Positions 1 through 11,900 of a stretch of 64,000 nt of DNA are shown piece by piece. The notes under the pieces were generated by a model. It saw nothing but the letters and a program-made list of their open reading frames with translations. It made no database searches and was not told the origin of the DNA. The stretch is from Microvelia longipes. Taxonomy: Eukaryota > Arthropoda > Insecta > Hemiptera > Veliidae. Every line of letters begins with the position of its first letter. The first letter of the stretch is position 1. The position numbers were made by a program, and so were the translations under genes. The stretch is from positions 55,944,463-56,008,462 of the forward strand of contig JACMZG010000008.1 in assembly GCA_018340805.1 (NCBI GenBank), in the 5' to 3' direction.

Positions 1-3000
1 AACAAGATGAAAATTAAATGCAAATTATGAAAAGATGGGAAGAGGAAGAACATGTGAGGGTGAAATATTGCAAGAATAAGTAGAAGAGAGTTAAAACTAC
101 ATATAAGAGAGGGGTGCTTGAAAAATTAGTAGATTAATTAGTAAAGAGGCAAGCAAGAATTTAAAGGAGTAAGGTTTTTCCGAGTTATTAGATTTTCTTT
201 GCTCTAGTTAGAGGTTTCCCAGAGATACTTTCTCAAACCTTATACATACACTACACTTAACCCTTCCCTTCTTATATCTTATAAAATCCCAGCCAGAAAT
301 TACAAACTCTAACATATACACCAACCACACCAAATATCTTTTCTTTTTGGTTTGTATGAAAGTATGTCTTACACTAACTCGTAAAAAGTAAGACTGTAAA
401 CTATGCATGGGTGTGTGTTAAAATTAATAAGGCTATGAATTAATAACATATTTGTAATTCATAGGCTTGTATAATATAAATATAATTATTATTTAGAACT
501 CTACAAATGGGTAAAATCAGTTGACAGAGCAGGAAAAAAGTGGTGAGGAACTAATGAGGTTGGTCCCATTTGAAATGGGGGGCGTGGTTTAACATCCAGA
601 AAGAATCTTATTGGCTCCTTGACATTATTTTCACATGTTGTCAAATGATTTTAGCCGTTTGTTACACTATAAAACTGTTACGGAGAATATATTGTTTACG
701 GATATAGATAACATATTTACTTTATTAGAACACATTCTTGTAGAAATAAATTGGGCTATTGGTAGTAAATTAGTAAAATGTATAGCTATCAAGAAACGAA
801 GTGAAATAAGAAAAAAAGTGAAACCTGTGAAAGAATAATTAAGATGAAAACAGGTTATCAGATTTTACAAGAAGTATTTATGACAAGGAAAGGAAAATTA
901 ACAAAACAAAATTTTTAACCATAAGATAGACCATGATCCTATTAGTACATAAAACACCTACCGAAAGCGCATAAATACACATAGGGAGCTCATACGGACC
1001 AGACAATGGTATCGCAAATTCAAAAGGAGTAATTTCTTTTAACATCCATTTCTAGAGGATTTATTTACCACTTTAACTAACTTTAACAAACATAATTTAA
1101 ACGCTAAACAGAGGAAACTTGCGGAAAAGCACAATAGAACAATTTTTAAAACAATCCTGCCATATGAAACAAATTAAGATTATCTATTTTAAACAATGAC
1201 GAAATAAATCTTTCAAAATAACCAAAATCCCACCATTAATTATCAAAATTTCAAAACTTTTAGAAATGACTTGTCAAAAAGTAATTAAAAATATTGGAGA
1301 AAAATGAATTCATCAAGAAGTTGAAGGCATATTTTCATTTTAAATAATTTTCTGTCGTAAGGAAGTCGAGTGCTGGTTGCAGTAATTAACCCTTTAGCCC
1401 TTACTCCACTTGAAAACCTCTCCGCTCGTCGCAAAATAAATTGCTTTAGTAATGAAGAAACGTCCTGGGAAATACCACTGGTAATGATTCTGTTACCAAA
1501 ATATAATTTATTGTGAAACCTTGACACCTTATCCGTGATATCTTTTAGGTTAATTATATTAAATTACTCACTTTTATTCAATTGAAATTTAATTCCAGTT
1601 AAAAATTGTTTAGTGGAGTTTGTGAGGCCCAAGGGATATTAACTTTAACATTAATCTTAAAAATGTATCAGATTCTATATAAGCAACCAAGATGTTGCAG
1701 GCATGCGACTCGTCAGTGATATCTAAGGCGTAAAAGAACAGAGATTTTTGCCTAAGATATAAAAGAGCATAAATTATCACAATGCATTTCAACTTAGCAT
1801 CAAAATGGAATCGACTATATGGACCACTAAAGGTCTGGCAAGTTTATCAGTAACGCTAAGGGGTAAGGGTACAAGTTTTTTTTTATTGTAGACGTTATAA
1901 TTAGTAAAAGTAAAAACCAGTTATAAGTAGACAAACATGACATGACATTATATATATACAATACATATATATCATTTCGAGTACTAATACAATTGAACAA
2001 ATTAAACTAATTTTAATCAGCGAAATGCCATGTCCTTTAATTATATGTTATATAGGAAAATTAAATTAAAAAGAATCCTTACATATATAAATAAAACACA
2101 ATCTCAGATTTCAATCCAACCAGCGAAACTAAAAGAAAAAATTAGAAGAAGCCATAACATAAAAACTTCATTTTCCATTTAATTAGAATTTCCTCATTTA
2201 TATATATTTAGTATTACTATAATGCATTCTAGTTAGTCGCGGATGTAACATATTTTCAAAGTTACGTTATTACTCTGGGGATTTTTGTCCGATTACGTCC
2301 TAATTTTTGAATTACGTCCATTTTACGGTCAGTAAATTGAACTCAGTATTCCAAAAAAAAAATAAGTTGATTGTCTACGGGCCAATGTCGAAAAATCCTC
2401 CAACTTATGCTAGGACACTAAACTAGCTGCTTATTTTATTTTTATGCAATAAATAGAGACGACGTCATAAACGGTTCTTGAACCACCATAATAAGCAGAA
2501 TTTGTTGTAAAATTCGCATTAAATCAATAATATTCAAACTAATCAATAATGATATCATTTATACAAAATAATTATATTGTAGATTCACATACATTTTTTT
2601 ATCAAATATAAGTTGTTATTAAGAAATCTAAGCTTGAATGTTATCTGTCCACAGTACTAAAATAAATAAAATAGGAATGTTTTGACACTTAAGGGAAAAT
2701 AAATACACTCAACTTCATCTACCGACTATATTCCGACCACACTTCTGGTCATAATTATGTCTAAAAACAAAAATAAATAAATTATAATTGAAACAAAACT
2801 AGATAACAAACTAAAAGAAGATTATAGAATTAATTAGTTATGGACTACTAACAAGAATGGTGATAAAAAGAATTTTGTAAATAATTTCTATTGAGGTAGT
2901 ACATAAAAAAAAACAGAGAACATCTCTTTAGTCAATATTAATGATAAATTTAACCTAAAATTTAAAAAGAAAGCTCTTAAAAGTGGATGAAAAAAAAGTG

Positions 3001-4037
3001 CATGTAAAATTAATTCTTAAAGTATAAATATTCTATGAAAAATATAATAATTAAATAAATAAATATTAATAACTTTCATGAAGATAAAGTAGAAATAATT
3101 TAGATACAAATAAATGGCGAAGCAAAATAATTAAAAAAATTACAACTAATATATTTTTTTACATCTTACAATGTCAATTTAAAGCAGTAAATTTTACCAT
3201 AAATAAATAAAAGCTAAAAGAAGGCGAACGCACTTCTTACGATGTAATTAAAATCCTAAAATATTGAAATTTAAAAATAATTCACTTTAAGGAAGTTGAG
3301 CAATATATTATAAAATTTATTTATGTAATATGTATTTTTTTTGTTAATTTTTAAGAAATAGTAGTATTTTCCAAAAGTATAAAAGATGAAAGAATAGAGG
3401 AGAGAAGGGGTAGAGCCTACTTTGTACGATTATTACTGGTAAGGGATAAAATGTTACTTTTTATGGAGTAATTTGTTAGGATTACTTCATACAGCTTTAT
3501 ACCTTCATGGTTTTAGGATAAGTATAACGCTAAACCATCACCCCCTTTCTATATAGATTAGTAAATGGTAGAGATAAAAGTGTCTTTATGTATTAGTTAT
3601 AGTTAAAATAAAATACGGATATCCCTAGGCAGAGGGGATAAGGCACTCCCAAGGGTCCATTGAATAAAGTGGTATGAATGAACCCTGGAATAGATCTGGG
3701 AAATACACAAGATACTACTAGGTAGCCACTACTTCAAACAAAATACACAACACCACAATAAACAAATAAGAGAAGATATTTACAAACAAAGTGCATAATT
3801 AGTAAGAGCAGGAAGTAAGAGAAATAAGCAATAGGTTGTTAGGACCAAAGAATATAGGAAATAAGAAAATTCTTTATGAAATTTTTTATGTAAATATGTT
3901 TTTCCCACGAAAATTTCTATTAGAAAAACAAAATTTTACAAGCAAATTTTAATTCGTCAAACAAATACTTTTAAATACAATTAGCGAGTTAAAAATAAGT
4001 TCCTAGTCTAATACTACTCGCAGGGGATATTATTTGA
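1..4037. other. No gene recognised; AT-rich
   Basis: Short frames only, without coding-like composition. The first 180 bases and 3360-3480 are purine-rich on the plus strand. Around 3610-3720 the GC content is a little higher, with no frame. Confidence 0.5.
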
Positions 4038-4262
4038 AGGGAAATGAAGTTAGAAATTAAAATCGGCTCGAGCTTACAACATTTGCTAACGCATTTGTAG
4101 CAATAAGGCAAGCCGCTGCTCTTGATCAAAAGAAGGAGAAGAAGAGTAGTAAGGAGAAAGAGTCCATCTTTTGATCAAGAGCAGAGGCTTGCCTCGTTGC
4201 TACAGAGGCGTTAGTAAATGCTGTGAGCTAGAGCTGATTATAATTTCAAACTTTATTTCCCT
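4038..4262. mobile_element. Foldback MITE-like palindrome
   Basis: Arms at 4038-4132 and 4167-4262 are about 95 bp, with roughly four in five bases pairing. A 34-base purine-rich spacer separates them. The inner ends CTCTTGATCAAAAGA and TCTTTTGATCAAGAG are perfect complements. No ORF. Confidence 0.75.
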
Positions 4263-6052
4263 CTACTAATGGCTAGCTTTTGCTATTGATAAAAAATAGG
4301 ACTCCTCCACCTAATTATTTTCTTTCTCTTTGGCTACGATCATAAACAGTTTGAGATTTTATCGCTATTAGCAAGGCCGCTCTCGTGGCAGATGGCATTA
4401 GTAGTATTTGCTGGCTGATAGTTATTTTCAAATATGCGTAACAAAGAAATAAACAAAGCTGTTTATAGATAAGAGAGGAATATGTTTTTTCATCTTTTAG
4501 AGTGAACTGAAAGGATTTTTGCAGCGAAACAGCACCGAACCAAAACATAATCGAGAAAAAAAACAATCAAGAAATCTAGTAAGGGTTAGATTACTTTCTT
4601 TTTACCACATCCTAAGCACTCCGAAAACCAATTGTGTTTTCCTGTTTTAACTTGTAAAATATTTAAACCGCCAAAACGAAATCACGTAAGACTAAGACAT
4701 TATTATTCAGCACCAGAAACAACTTTTTCTTAAATGAAAAATTCACCATATTAAAACTGGTTTAATTGCGACTAAAGTAACTTACGACTAATGAAGATAG
4801 AAGATAAAGTTAGATATAGATAAATTTCTACAATACTCCAACTGACTTCTACTGTATATTCATGGCAACAAATACACTAAGGATGAGTTTTTAAAGTTAA
4901 TTCAATTAAAGTAGTCAAGCTAAGATATAAAGTAGCATCTATTTAGTTATTCCTCACGAGGAAGCTCTCGTCAGACTGTCAATGTTTATCTTAAAGTATC
5001 TTATCAACAAACTTTATTCATTAACCTGTTTTTCACTATAAATTTACCATAGATGAACTTAGCAACATAGCAGCATACAATAGCATTAACTTTGGCGAAT
5101 ATTGTAGCACAGCGTTAAATTTACAGAAATTTTATCTCTAACTTACAATCTTAGTCTTAAATAAGTTGTATTTTTGTTTTAATTATAAGTATTCAAAGAT
5201 GAACACCGTAAAAGGAAAAGAAAGGCAAGGCTGGTTTTAGAATAATAATACGGATATTAGCATTTAGTCAAATTCTTTAAATTTGTTTTTTAACTACTTC
5301 TTTAAGTATTTAAAATAGTATTTGGTATAACTAATTAGGGAGAAAAGTAGTTAAAAAACTAAGAAGAAAGCAGTTCCAGTTAGACTAAAACGGATTATCC
5401 GCAGCATACATCACAATTTAACTTAAAATAGTTATTTCAGTATACATTAATTTTAAATACTTTATTAATCAAATGATTATTTTCTATTCAAAGTAAGTTG
5501 GCCTGTGGTTTTGTCAGGCAGCTAAAAAATACATTAAGCTCTGAAAATTAGGCTGTAAAACTTGGGTTTTCTTCTTCTTGGGGCAAAAAATATTGAAAAT
5601 AATATTGGAATTTCCCATAAAGTCCTTGAATTGAAATAAATAAAGTCTTAGGCCCACGTTTATTTACATTAAAAACAAGGTTTACAAGGTTTATCACCGG
5701 GTTAATTATCAAATGGATCAATGGATTAATCGACCAATCTATTGGTCGCTGGTTCCTATCTGAATGACTGACTGCCTTAAAGAATTTAAAAAGTTTTACT
5801 TTAATGATTAATTGGTGAAATGAAAATCTTAACTTTCTGACACATGAAAATAAGTAAATTACTGGGAGACATCTGTATATGTAAATTACAAAAAGTCGCC
5901 AGCTTGTCAGCTGTCAATCTGTTCATTCACCAACTGTCATGCATCTTACTTTCCAACAAGCTATATGGTGTTACCTTCATGACAATCAGCAGGGCAGCAG
6001 TAATCGTTTCAGTTCGTAAAATTTTCAAGGAAAATTACGGTATTAAGAAGAC
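4263..6052. other. No gene recognised
   Basis: AT-rich. About 4370-4430 carries AAGGCCGCTCTCGTGGC and GGCATTAGTAGTATTTGCTGGCTG, loosely like the arm of the 4.0 kb palindrome, so it may be a further remnant. Confidence 0.4.
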
Positions 6053-6055
6053 TGA

Positions 6056-6236
6056 GGCCCGTATTCAAAGACATTTTCCTTACCTAAACCTAACATTTTC
6101 CTTAAGGGACCCTTAGGGAGACCTAACATTTTCCTTACCTAAAATGTAAACCTATCATATTCCTTAAGGGCTCCTTAAGTAAAATATTAGGTTTAGGTAA
6201 GGAAAATGTTACAAAAAATGTCTTTGAATACGGGCC
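6056..6236. mobile_element. MITE with GGCCCG termini and TGA target duplication
   Basis: Terminal inverted repeats start with GGCCCGTATTCAAAGACA and continue, with a small indel, into CATTTTCCTTACCTAAACC. The flanks are TGA (6053-6055) and TGA (6237-6239). GG-starting termini with a 3-bp duplication are compatible with PIF/Harbinger-type MITEs, though these usually use TWA. About 181 bp, non-coding. Confidence 0.7.
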
Positions 6237-6239
6237 TGA

Positions 6240-7445
6240 GACTACAAAATAACAATATGGCCGCCTAATAGTAGCCCAGGGCCGTATAGGATCTAAGGGG
6301 TTGAATTATTCCCATTATCCTTTTTCTTTACTTGTCCAATACATACCTGGGACACAATAATTAAGATAAATTTTAATTAAAGTTTTAAAAGATTAGTAGA
6401 TATTAATGGACATATAATTAAACGATACAAACATAATAGACGTAAGGAATAAATAAACAAACGAAAGAAATGAAGCTATAAAAAAAAAGTTTTGCGTGAA
6501 TACAGGAAAATGTTTATTTAATAAATTTCTTATTAAAATTAAATTTTGTTGCTTTTCTCCCAAAGCGAGGGGAGGGGGTGTTAAAATCATCAGATTCTTA
6601 ATAAACCGTGAACTTTTCACCACGCTAACACCCCAGGAATAAACCAAGAGAAAATTTATACTATAACTCTTTATACATTGTTACATTACCTTTCATAAGG
6701 TATAAGATTAAAAAAAGGCTTAAGTAAGGTAATATATCATGTAGTATATGATCAAGGGGAGAAATCTCGCAGCACCTGTGATATTATGGCTGCGTAAAGA
6801 CAATATCATCACATCTAATATATTGTCTTTAGAAAACATTATATGTAGTGATTTTTTTTATTTAAAAAATAACATTGCATGATGGAACAGAAATGCATAT
6901 CAACGCGGTTCCAGCCAAAAATATCAGATCTTTTGAAGAAAAAGTGTATGCCTACTAAATACAATATGCAAGCCCGAATTCGTGTTTAACACCAGTACCA
7001 AAAGCTATCGAAGTTTAATTGGTGAAATTTGATTAGTTAAAATAAAAAATGAATACCAAATAATCTAATACATAATGTTAAGTATCTAATTGTAATCATT
7101 ATTCGCATGTAATTATTAGAAAAGTTAAACATGTTTAATTAGGTTAATAGATGTGGTGTAACGGGAAGACTCTATCCATTAGGAATATTAACTAGTTCAT
7201 TACATTATCTGTATTAGGCTTTATTTTGGAACTTATTCAAGTTTTATAAAACTTAAACTTAATTTTCTTAAACCTTTAAAAAAAGTACTCTCAAATAAAA
7301 ACAGTAAACCAAATGGTCTAAAAGCTGTACCATTTAAATAGGTGAAATTACTAAGTCAACTTTAAAGTTTTAGGAAATTGATACGAGGAGTGAATTTGAT
7401 TTCAGTTATATAGTGATGATTGGAATAAGATAAGCAAAATCGGTT
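6240..7445. other. No gene recognised
   Basis: AT-rich. The longest frames are low in complexity and lack coding signs. Confidence 0.5.
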
Positions 7446-7735
7446 ATAAATGCCAGTTATTACATATTTTACACAATAAATGCCAGTTGTTTACACATTT
7501 TAAACAATAAATGCCAGTTGTTTAATATTTTACACAGTAAATGCCACAGTTATAACACATTTTAAACAATAAATGCCAGTTGTTCAATATTTTACACAGT
7601 AAATTCCACAGTTATAACACATTTTAAACAATAAATGCCAGTTTTTTAATATTTTACTCAATAAATGCCACAATTATAACACAATATAACAATAAATTCA
7701 ACAGTTATTACATATTTAAAATAATATATGCGTTG
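7446..7735. repeat. Tandem repeat, about 33-bp units in a higher-order pattern
   Basis: About eight units built on ATAAATGCCAGTT and ATTTTAAACAATAAATG. Two alternating unit types (CCAGTTGTT and CCACAGTTATAAC) make a longer period of about 70. Confidence 0.8.
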
Positions 7736-7855
7736 AGAAAATGCCTATTTGCTTTGGCCCTTAACTGAATAAAATTATAATAAATATAAAATAGAGATAA
7801 ATAATAATCAAAATTTAAGTTAAATAAACAAAAGAAATATATTTTAGGCATCAGG

Positions 7856-7950
7856 AGGCCAAACGGAATCGATCCCCACTTATGTCATCCAAATAACCTT
7901 ATACGCGTAATTTTCTGATGAAAATTCATCAATATCTGAATAAAAATAAT
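7856..7950 (-). mobile_element. tRNA-like SINE fragment
   Basis: On the minus strand GGGATCGATTCCGTTTGG is B-box-like, with the same flanking order (ATAACCTTATACGCGTAATTTT, then AAAATTCATCAA, plus strand) as the copies at 29.1 and 38.4 kb. Confidence 0.4.
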
Positions 7951-8857
7951 CTATATAAGTATATCTGTATAATAATCTGTAATTGAGTTTTATAAAAATA
8001 GTAAATCTCACAATAAAGATAAAATGTAGAAAAGAATAAGGAACCAAATATTTGTGAAAATAGAATGTTGAAGAGGTGAAAACATAAAATAAAATACAAA
8101 CATAGTAACTATAAGTGAATAAGATTTCAACTAATGAACTCAACTTATAAACTAAGAATTCAACAATCATTTGGCTACACTATCTCTTTCAGAGATGCAG
8201 AAAAAACGTTGAAAAACCATAACCTTATATGTCCACTATATTGTCGGCATCTAAACATACATCTGTACGATTTTAAAAATGTTTAGATAAAAATAGCTAT
8301 CCCCATGGTATAAAAGAAACAAAACAGTATATTCATTTCATTAAAAAAGTATGCAGTTGAATTATTTCAATAAAACCGAGTTAAGTATACGAAGAAGGAA
8401 ATAAAGGTTTCCAGTTAAATTGTTATGGGTCTTGTTCCTAGTGAGGCAGGTGGGTGAGGGGTCTAAACTCGGCTCTATAACTCATACACGCAGATATGAA
8501 CCACTGTGTAGGGGGACGAAACTCGGGGTCCAAAACATTTAGCCTCTCTCCATAGCTATACTTATAAAACAATACGCAAGGGAGCTTAAAGAAATATACA
8601 ACGACAAACATTATACAGAAATAAAACTTGTCTAATAAACATAAAAACAAACTAGACAGAAAGAAAACGAACGACATATTTCTTAACGTTTTTAAATAAA
8701 AAAAAGATACATATAATGTAAGTTAATTCAAAGAAGTAATAACACATCATTACTAAATGATTAAAATAAAACAATAATTATCTGAAGCACACCCATCATT
8801 TGCCCAGGCATTACTTTCAACTTACTTAGGCGATACTTTAAATTTCCCAAAATAAAT
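7951..8857. other. No gene recognised
   Basis: AT-rich. A short balanced patch at 8430-8560 holds AAACTCGG twice, but no frame stands out. Confidence 0.5.
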
Positions 8858-8975
8858 CATGAAGATTTTAGTCTTCCGGTGACCGGACGTAATGAAGAAT
8901 CCATCTTGAACAACATTGACGCGCAAAGACCTAAATCTTCATGACAACAACCGGGAAGCCTACGCAGTTTAAAAA
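8858..8975. mobile_element. Short palindromic copy of the 25 kb hairpin element
   Basis: It carries TGAAGATTTTAGTCTTCCGG, GAAGAATCC, ATTGACGCG and the closing CTAAATCTTCATGACAACAA, then AAGCCTACGCAGTTTA. The same pieces in the same order flank the 25.0-25.35 kb element. The centre is deleted. Confidence 0.6.
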
Positions 8976-9117
8976 TATAATAGTTTTTCTTTTCGTAGGC
9001 CTTAATATTCGTACCAAAGTTTAAGTTATAACAAATTTTTTTGAGTCCCGTAAACAAAAAAAGTGTAGTAAAATTATATCATCAAAAGTATCATCAATTG
9101 TATACAAAAAAAATCGT

Positions 9118-9605
9118 GTACAAGGTCCTTGGAACTTTTCTTTATAACATCGGATTCGCTACGCTCATTCTCCCTACATCGGATGAATTTTCGAAATTTT
9201 TACTGAGTCATTATTGTGGGTTAATGATGTCTTTAATAAATTATTTTTTAATAGCACACTGCACCTATAGACAGATTTGTACTAACTCTTTAGCATAAAT
9301 CTAGGGTCAGCGCGGGGAATGTTTTTTATATACGATTAAAGTATTTCTCAGACCTTACTTAACCAAACGTAAAAACCACTTAAGTCAAAACTATCGTTAA
9401 ATAAGATAAATGAGTAAAAATACATTATGACTAAATCCAACTTTTTATCAATTTGATAAAATAATAATTAATAATAATACAATAATGACTTATGTGCTTT
9501 TTCCTGCAAACCCTAGAAATATACACTGGGAGGCTATGATGATAACACACACACATACAGACAGACAACTTTGTGAAAACTTTGTGAAAACCATATATAT
9601 AAACA
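9118..9605 (-). mobile_element. 5S-like repeat family copy, internally deleted
   Basis: The tail module (CATCGGATTCGCTACGCTCAT, 9150-9170 area) is joined directly to the TGAGTCATTATTGTGGG module, so the 5S block is missing. The (CA)n and TTTGTGAAAACC module follows at about 9500-9600. The short frames seen on either strand here are not genes. Confidence 0.6.
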
Positions 9606-10512
9606 CTTATAAACACGTGAAACGGATAAAACTAAACTCCCCTATAAAACTAACCGAGTAACCAAATTATGGTTATTTAAAGAGCTTCAAATACACCCAG
9701 CAATATAAATAAATTTTCCTATTAAGATCTGAAAATATATCTTCAGAAAACCAACAAAATTTTCTTTCACTTAAGAAAACAAGAGCGTTATAAACGAATG
9801 AAAAAGGTATAAATAATTTGAAAGCGCTCTCCGAAAAGAAATGTAAGGACCAATAAAACTTCAAGTCAAACTCACGGAAAAGAAGCGATGCTCATTTAGA
9901 ATTTAGTAAGCTTTAAGCAGAGGGGTGCTAAGCTGAATCCAAACCTAGCTCTAAAATGAAACACTCTTAACTCGATACGATCCCTCGGCCAGCTTCCTCA
10001 ACCTCACAAATCAGCTGAATCCTCAATGTTATAACTAAACACATTATTTATCCTAACTCTGCATTCTAATTCAAAGAGCCATCTATCCTGATAGAAATAA
10101 TTGGTTTGTTGATATATAAATACAAAAGCCGGGGTTTGGACTTAAAAGAATTTATTGAAGGATATAACTTATCTAAATTTATAATCCATTAGAATCTGTT
10201 TAGATAATAAATTAGATCAGCTTTAAAATACTTCTTAAGTAGAATTAGTCTTTAACATACGTATTTAATTAAGCATCCAAACTTGATTATCTAGTCATAT
10301 TTGGCTTTAGAACTTATCAACTAATCCGGCTTTTAAAATTGATTACATACCAGAGCTGACTTGTTAAGTAAGAAACAAGCCACATAAAGACTCTTCATTC
10401 CTCTTACGGTATAAATATAAAAGTCAAAAAAGTTTTGAAAGACAAATTACCTAAAAAAAACTTTATTTTGAGGAACACTTAAACGGGTTTCTATATTTGG
10501 AGTCATAATTAA
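9606..10512. other. No gene recognised
   Basis: AT-rich sequence with only short, unconvincing frames. Confidence 0.5.
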
Positions 10513-10760
10513 GAAATCGGGCACGTAATACCCCGTAACTTTTTCTCGCGTATCACCACTTCAGAACCGTTTTGCCGTCTATTCCTTATATATATTTTAG
10601 TACGTCTTTAGACTTCCTTTGCTTGTCCTTAGAAAGTAAAAACATCCGTTGGCAGTAACATCCCATCCAGGTATTGGACCTTGCTCTATGCTGCTCAACA
10701 GTGATCCCATCAAAACTGTGTATATACTAACCGTATTGAAATGTCTTTTCAGAAACCAGT
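10513..10760 (-). mobile_element. 5S-like repeat family copy (5S block and tail only)
   Basis: It starts with GAAATCGGGCACGTAATACC. The 5S-like block is at about 10651-10739 on the minus strand and includes TGAGCAGCATAGAGC and CCTGGATGGGATG. The copy stops at the 5' end of the 5S block, where the inverted-repeat element at 10.8-11.3 kb begins. Confidence 0.6.
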
Positions 10761-10799
10761 TGCGTGGTAAAATAAACACCCCGCCAAAAAAGTTGGGGA

Positions 10800-11337
10800 A
10801 TCATATTTTCTGTCCCGCTAAGTCATGTCCGGTTTGAGTGGAGGTCACTGACATTTCAAAGTGAAGTTGCTAGGTTGGCAATACTAAAAGGCCTTATATA
10901 AATGGAGAGGCAATCATCAGTTTCTTCTCCTTGACGGCGTGCCAGAAGTGTTAACAAATTTTAGAGCATCTCCTCCTATTTTATGAGATATCATACAATT
11001 CAGAGGTGTTCGTGGAAATAATTCATAGCAAATTTTAGCAGTTGTAACAATTGCAGCAGTTTTAACTCTATAGATCCAGGACCAAACAAATGAAATTAAT
11101 TAATGAATAAATGAAACGATAAGGGTATAGTCAGAAACTACACACTTATATATACCCTTGCCAACACGACCTTTCAAGTTGAATTCCATTATTTGTGATG
11201 GACTCTGTTAGAAGAAGCTGATGATTGCCTCTTAATTTAAATAAAGCCCTCTAGTATTGCCAACCTAGCAATTTAACTTTAAAACATCAATGACGGTCTT
11301 CAATCAAAACGGACATGACATGGTTTTTGGAAAGATA
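10800..11337. mobile_element. Non-autonomous element with long terminal inverted repeats
   Basis: The left arm (about 10815-10940) and right arm (about 11185-11320) pair over about 130 bases with substitutions; TTGCTAGGTTGGCAATACTA (left) is mirrored by TAGTATTGCCAACCTAGCAA (right). The interior is non-coding. A related left half is at 59905-60180. It is flanked on both sides by inverted 5S-like copies. Confidence 0.65.
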
Positions 11338-11575
11338 ATTTAATACGGCAAGTATGTCTATGGTTTATGTTGGATCATAAAAGCTAAGCAACACTAAGCG
11401 AGGTCTGTGACTGGATAAGTGACCACTGGGAATAAAACTAATGCAATCCGAGTACAAGCAAAGCAAATTCGAAGACATGTGCAGGATAAATTTGGCCAAT
11501 TGAACATTCTGAGGACGAGCGAAGCGAGTCCAATAGGGAAGTATAGGCAGTTCAAATGCCCTCAGTGCCCAATAT
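11338..11575 (+). mobile_element. 5S-like repeat family copy, well-preserved 5S block
   Basis: It begins with AATACGGCAAGTATG, as 5S rRNA begins with a similar TACGGCCATA. It continues with GTTGGATCATAAAAGCTAAG, then ACTGGATAAGTGACCACTGG, close to the 5S internal control region. The tail has GAGGACGAGCGAAGCGAGTCC. The start coincides with the right edge of the inverted-repeat element. Confidence 0.65.
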
Positions 11576-11629
11576 GTTTAAATAATTAATAAAAACATGT
11601 ACATGTTATTCGATTACAATTTAACTAAT

Positions 11630-11900
11630 GCTGGAATAAAACTTAGCACATTTGTTGGTCATATATAAGGTCTACATGTGTTTTTAGATTCGATAAATTT
11701 CAAATAGATTTAAACATTTTTCCGCGTTTTATAAATTGCTGAGTCATTAATAACCGTAAATGACGTCATAAAAACATACTCTAGAAACCATAACTCGACC
11801 TAAAAATGTATTTTTCTACCTTAAAATCACCTGAAACTGATAATTCAGTTGAAATCCAGGTTTCGGACATTAAGTTCAAACACATCACTTCTTCCGTATA
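11630..11900 (-). mobile_element. 5S-like repeat family copy, upstream module only
   Basis: It shows the modules CCGCGTTTTATAAATTGCTGAG, AATGACGTCATAAAAA and AATCACCTGAAACTGATAATT, followed by a CCAGGTTTCGGA match, in the same order as in the 21.7-22.4 kb copy. It lies in the opposite orientation to the adjacent 5S block at 11338-11575. Confidence 0.55.
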
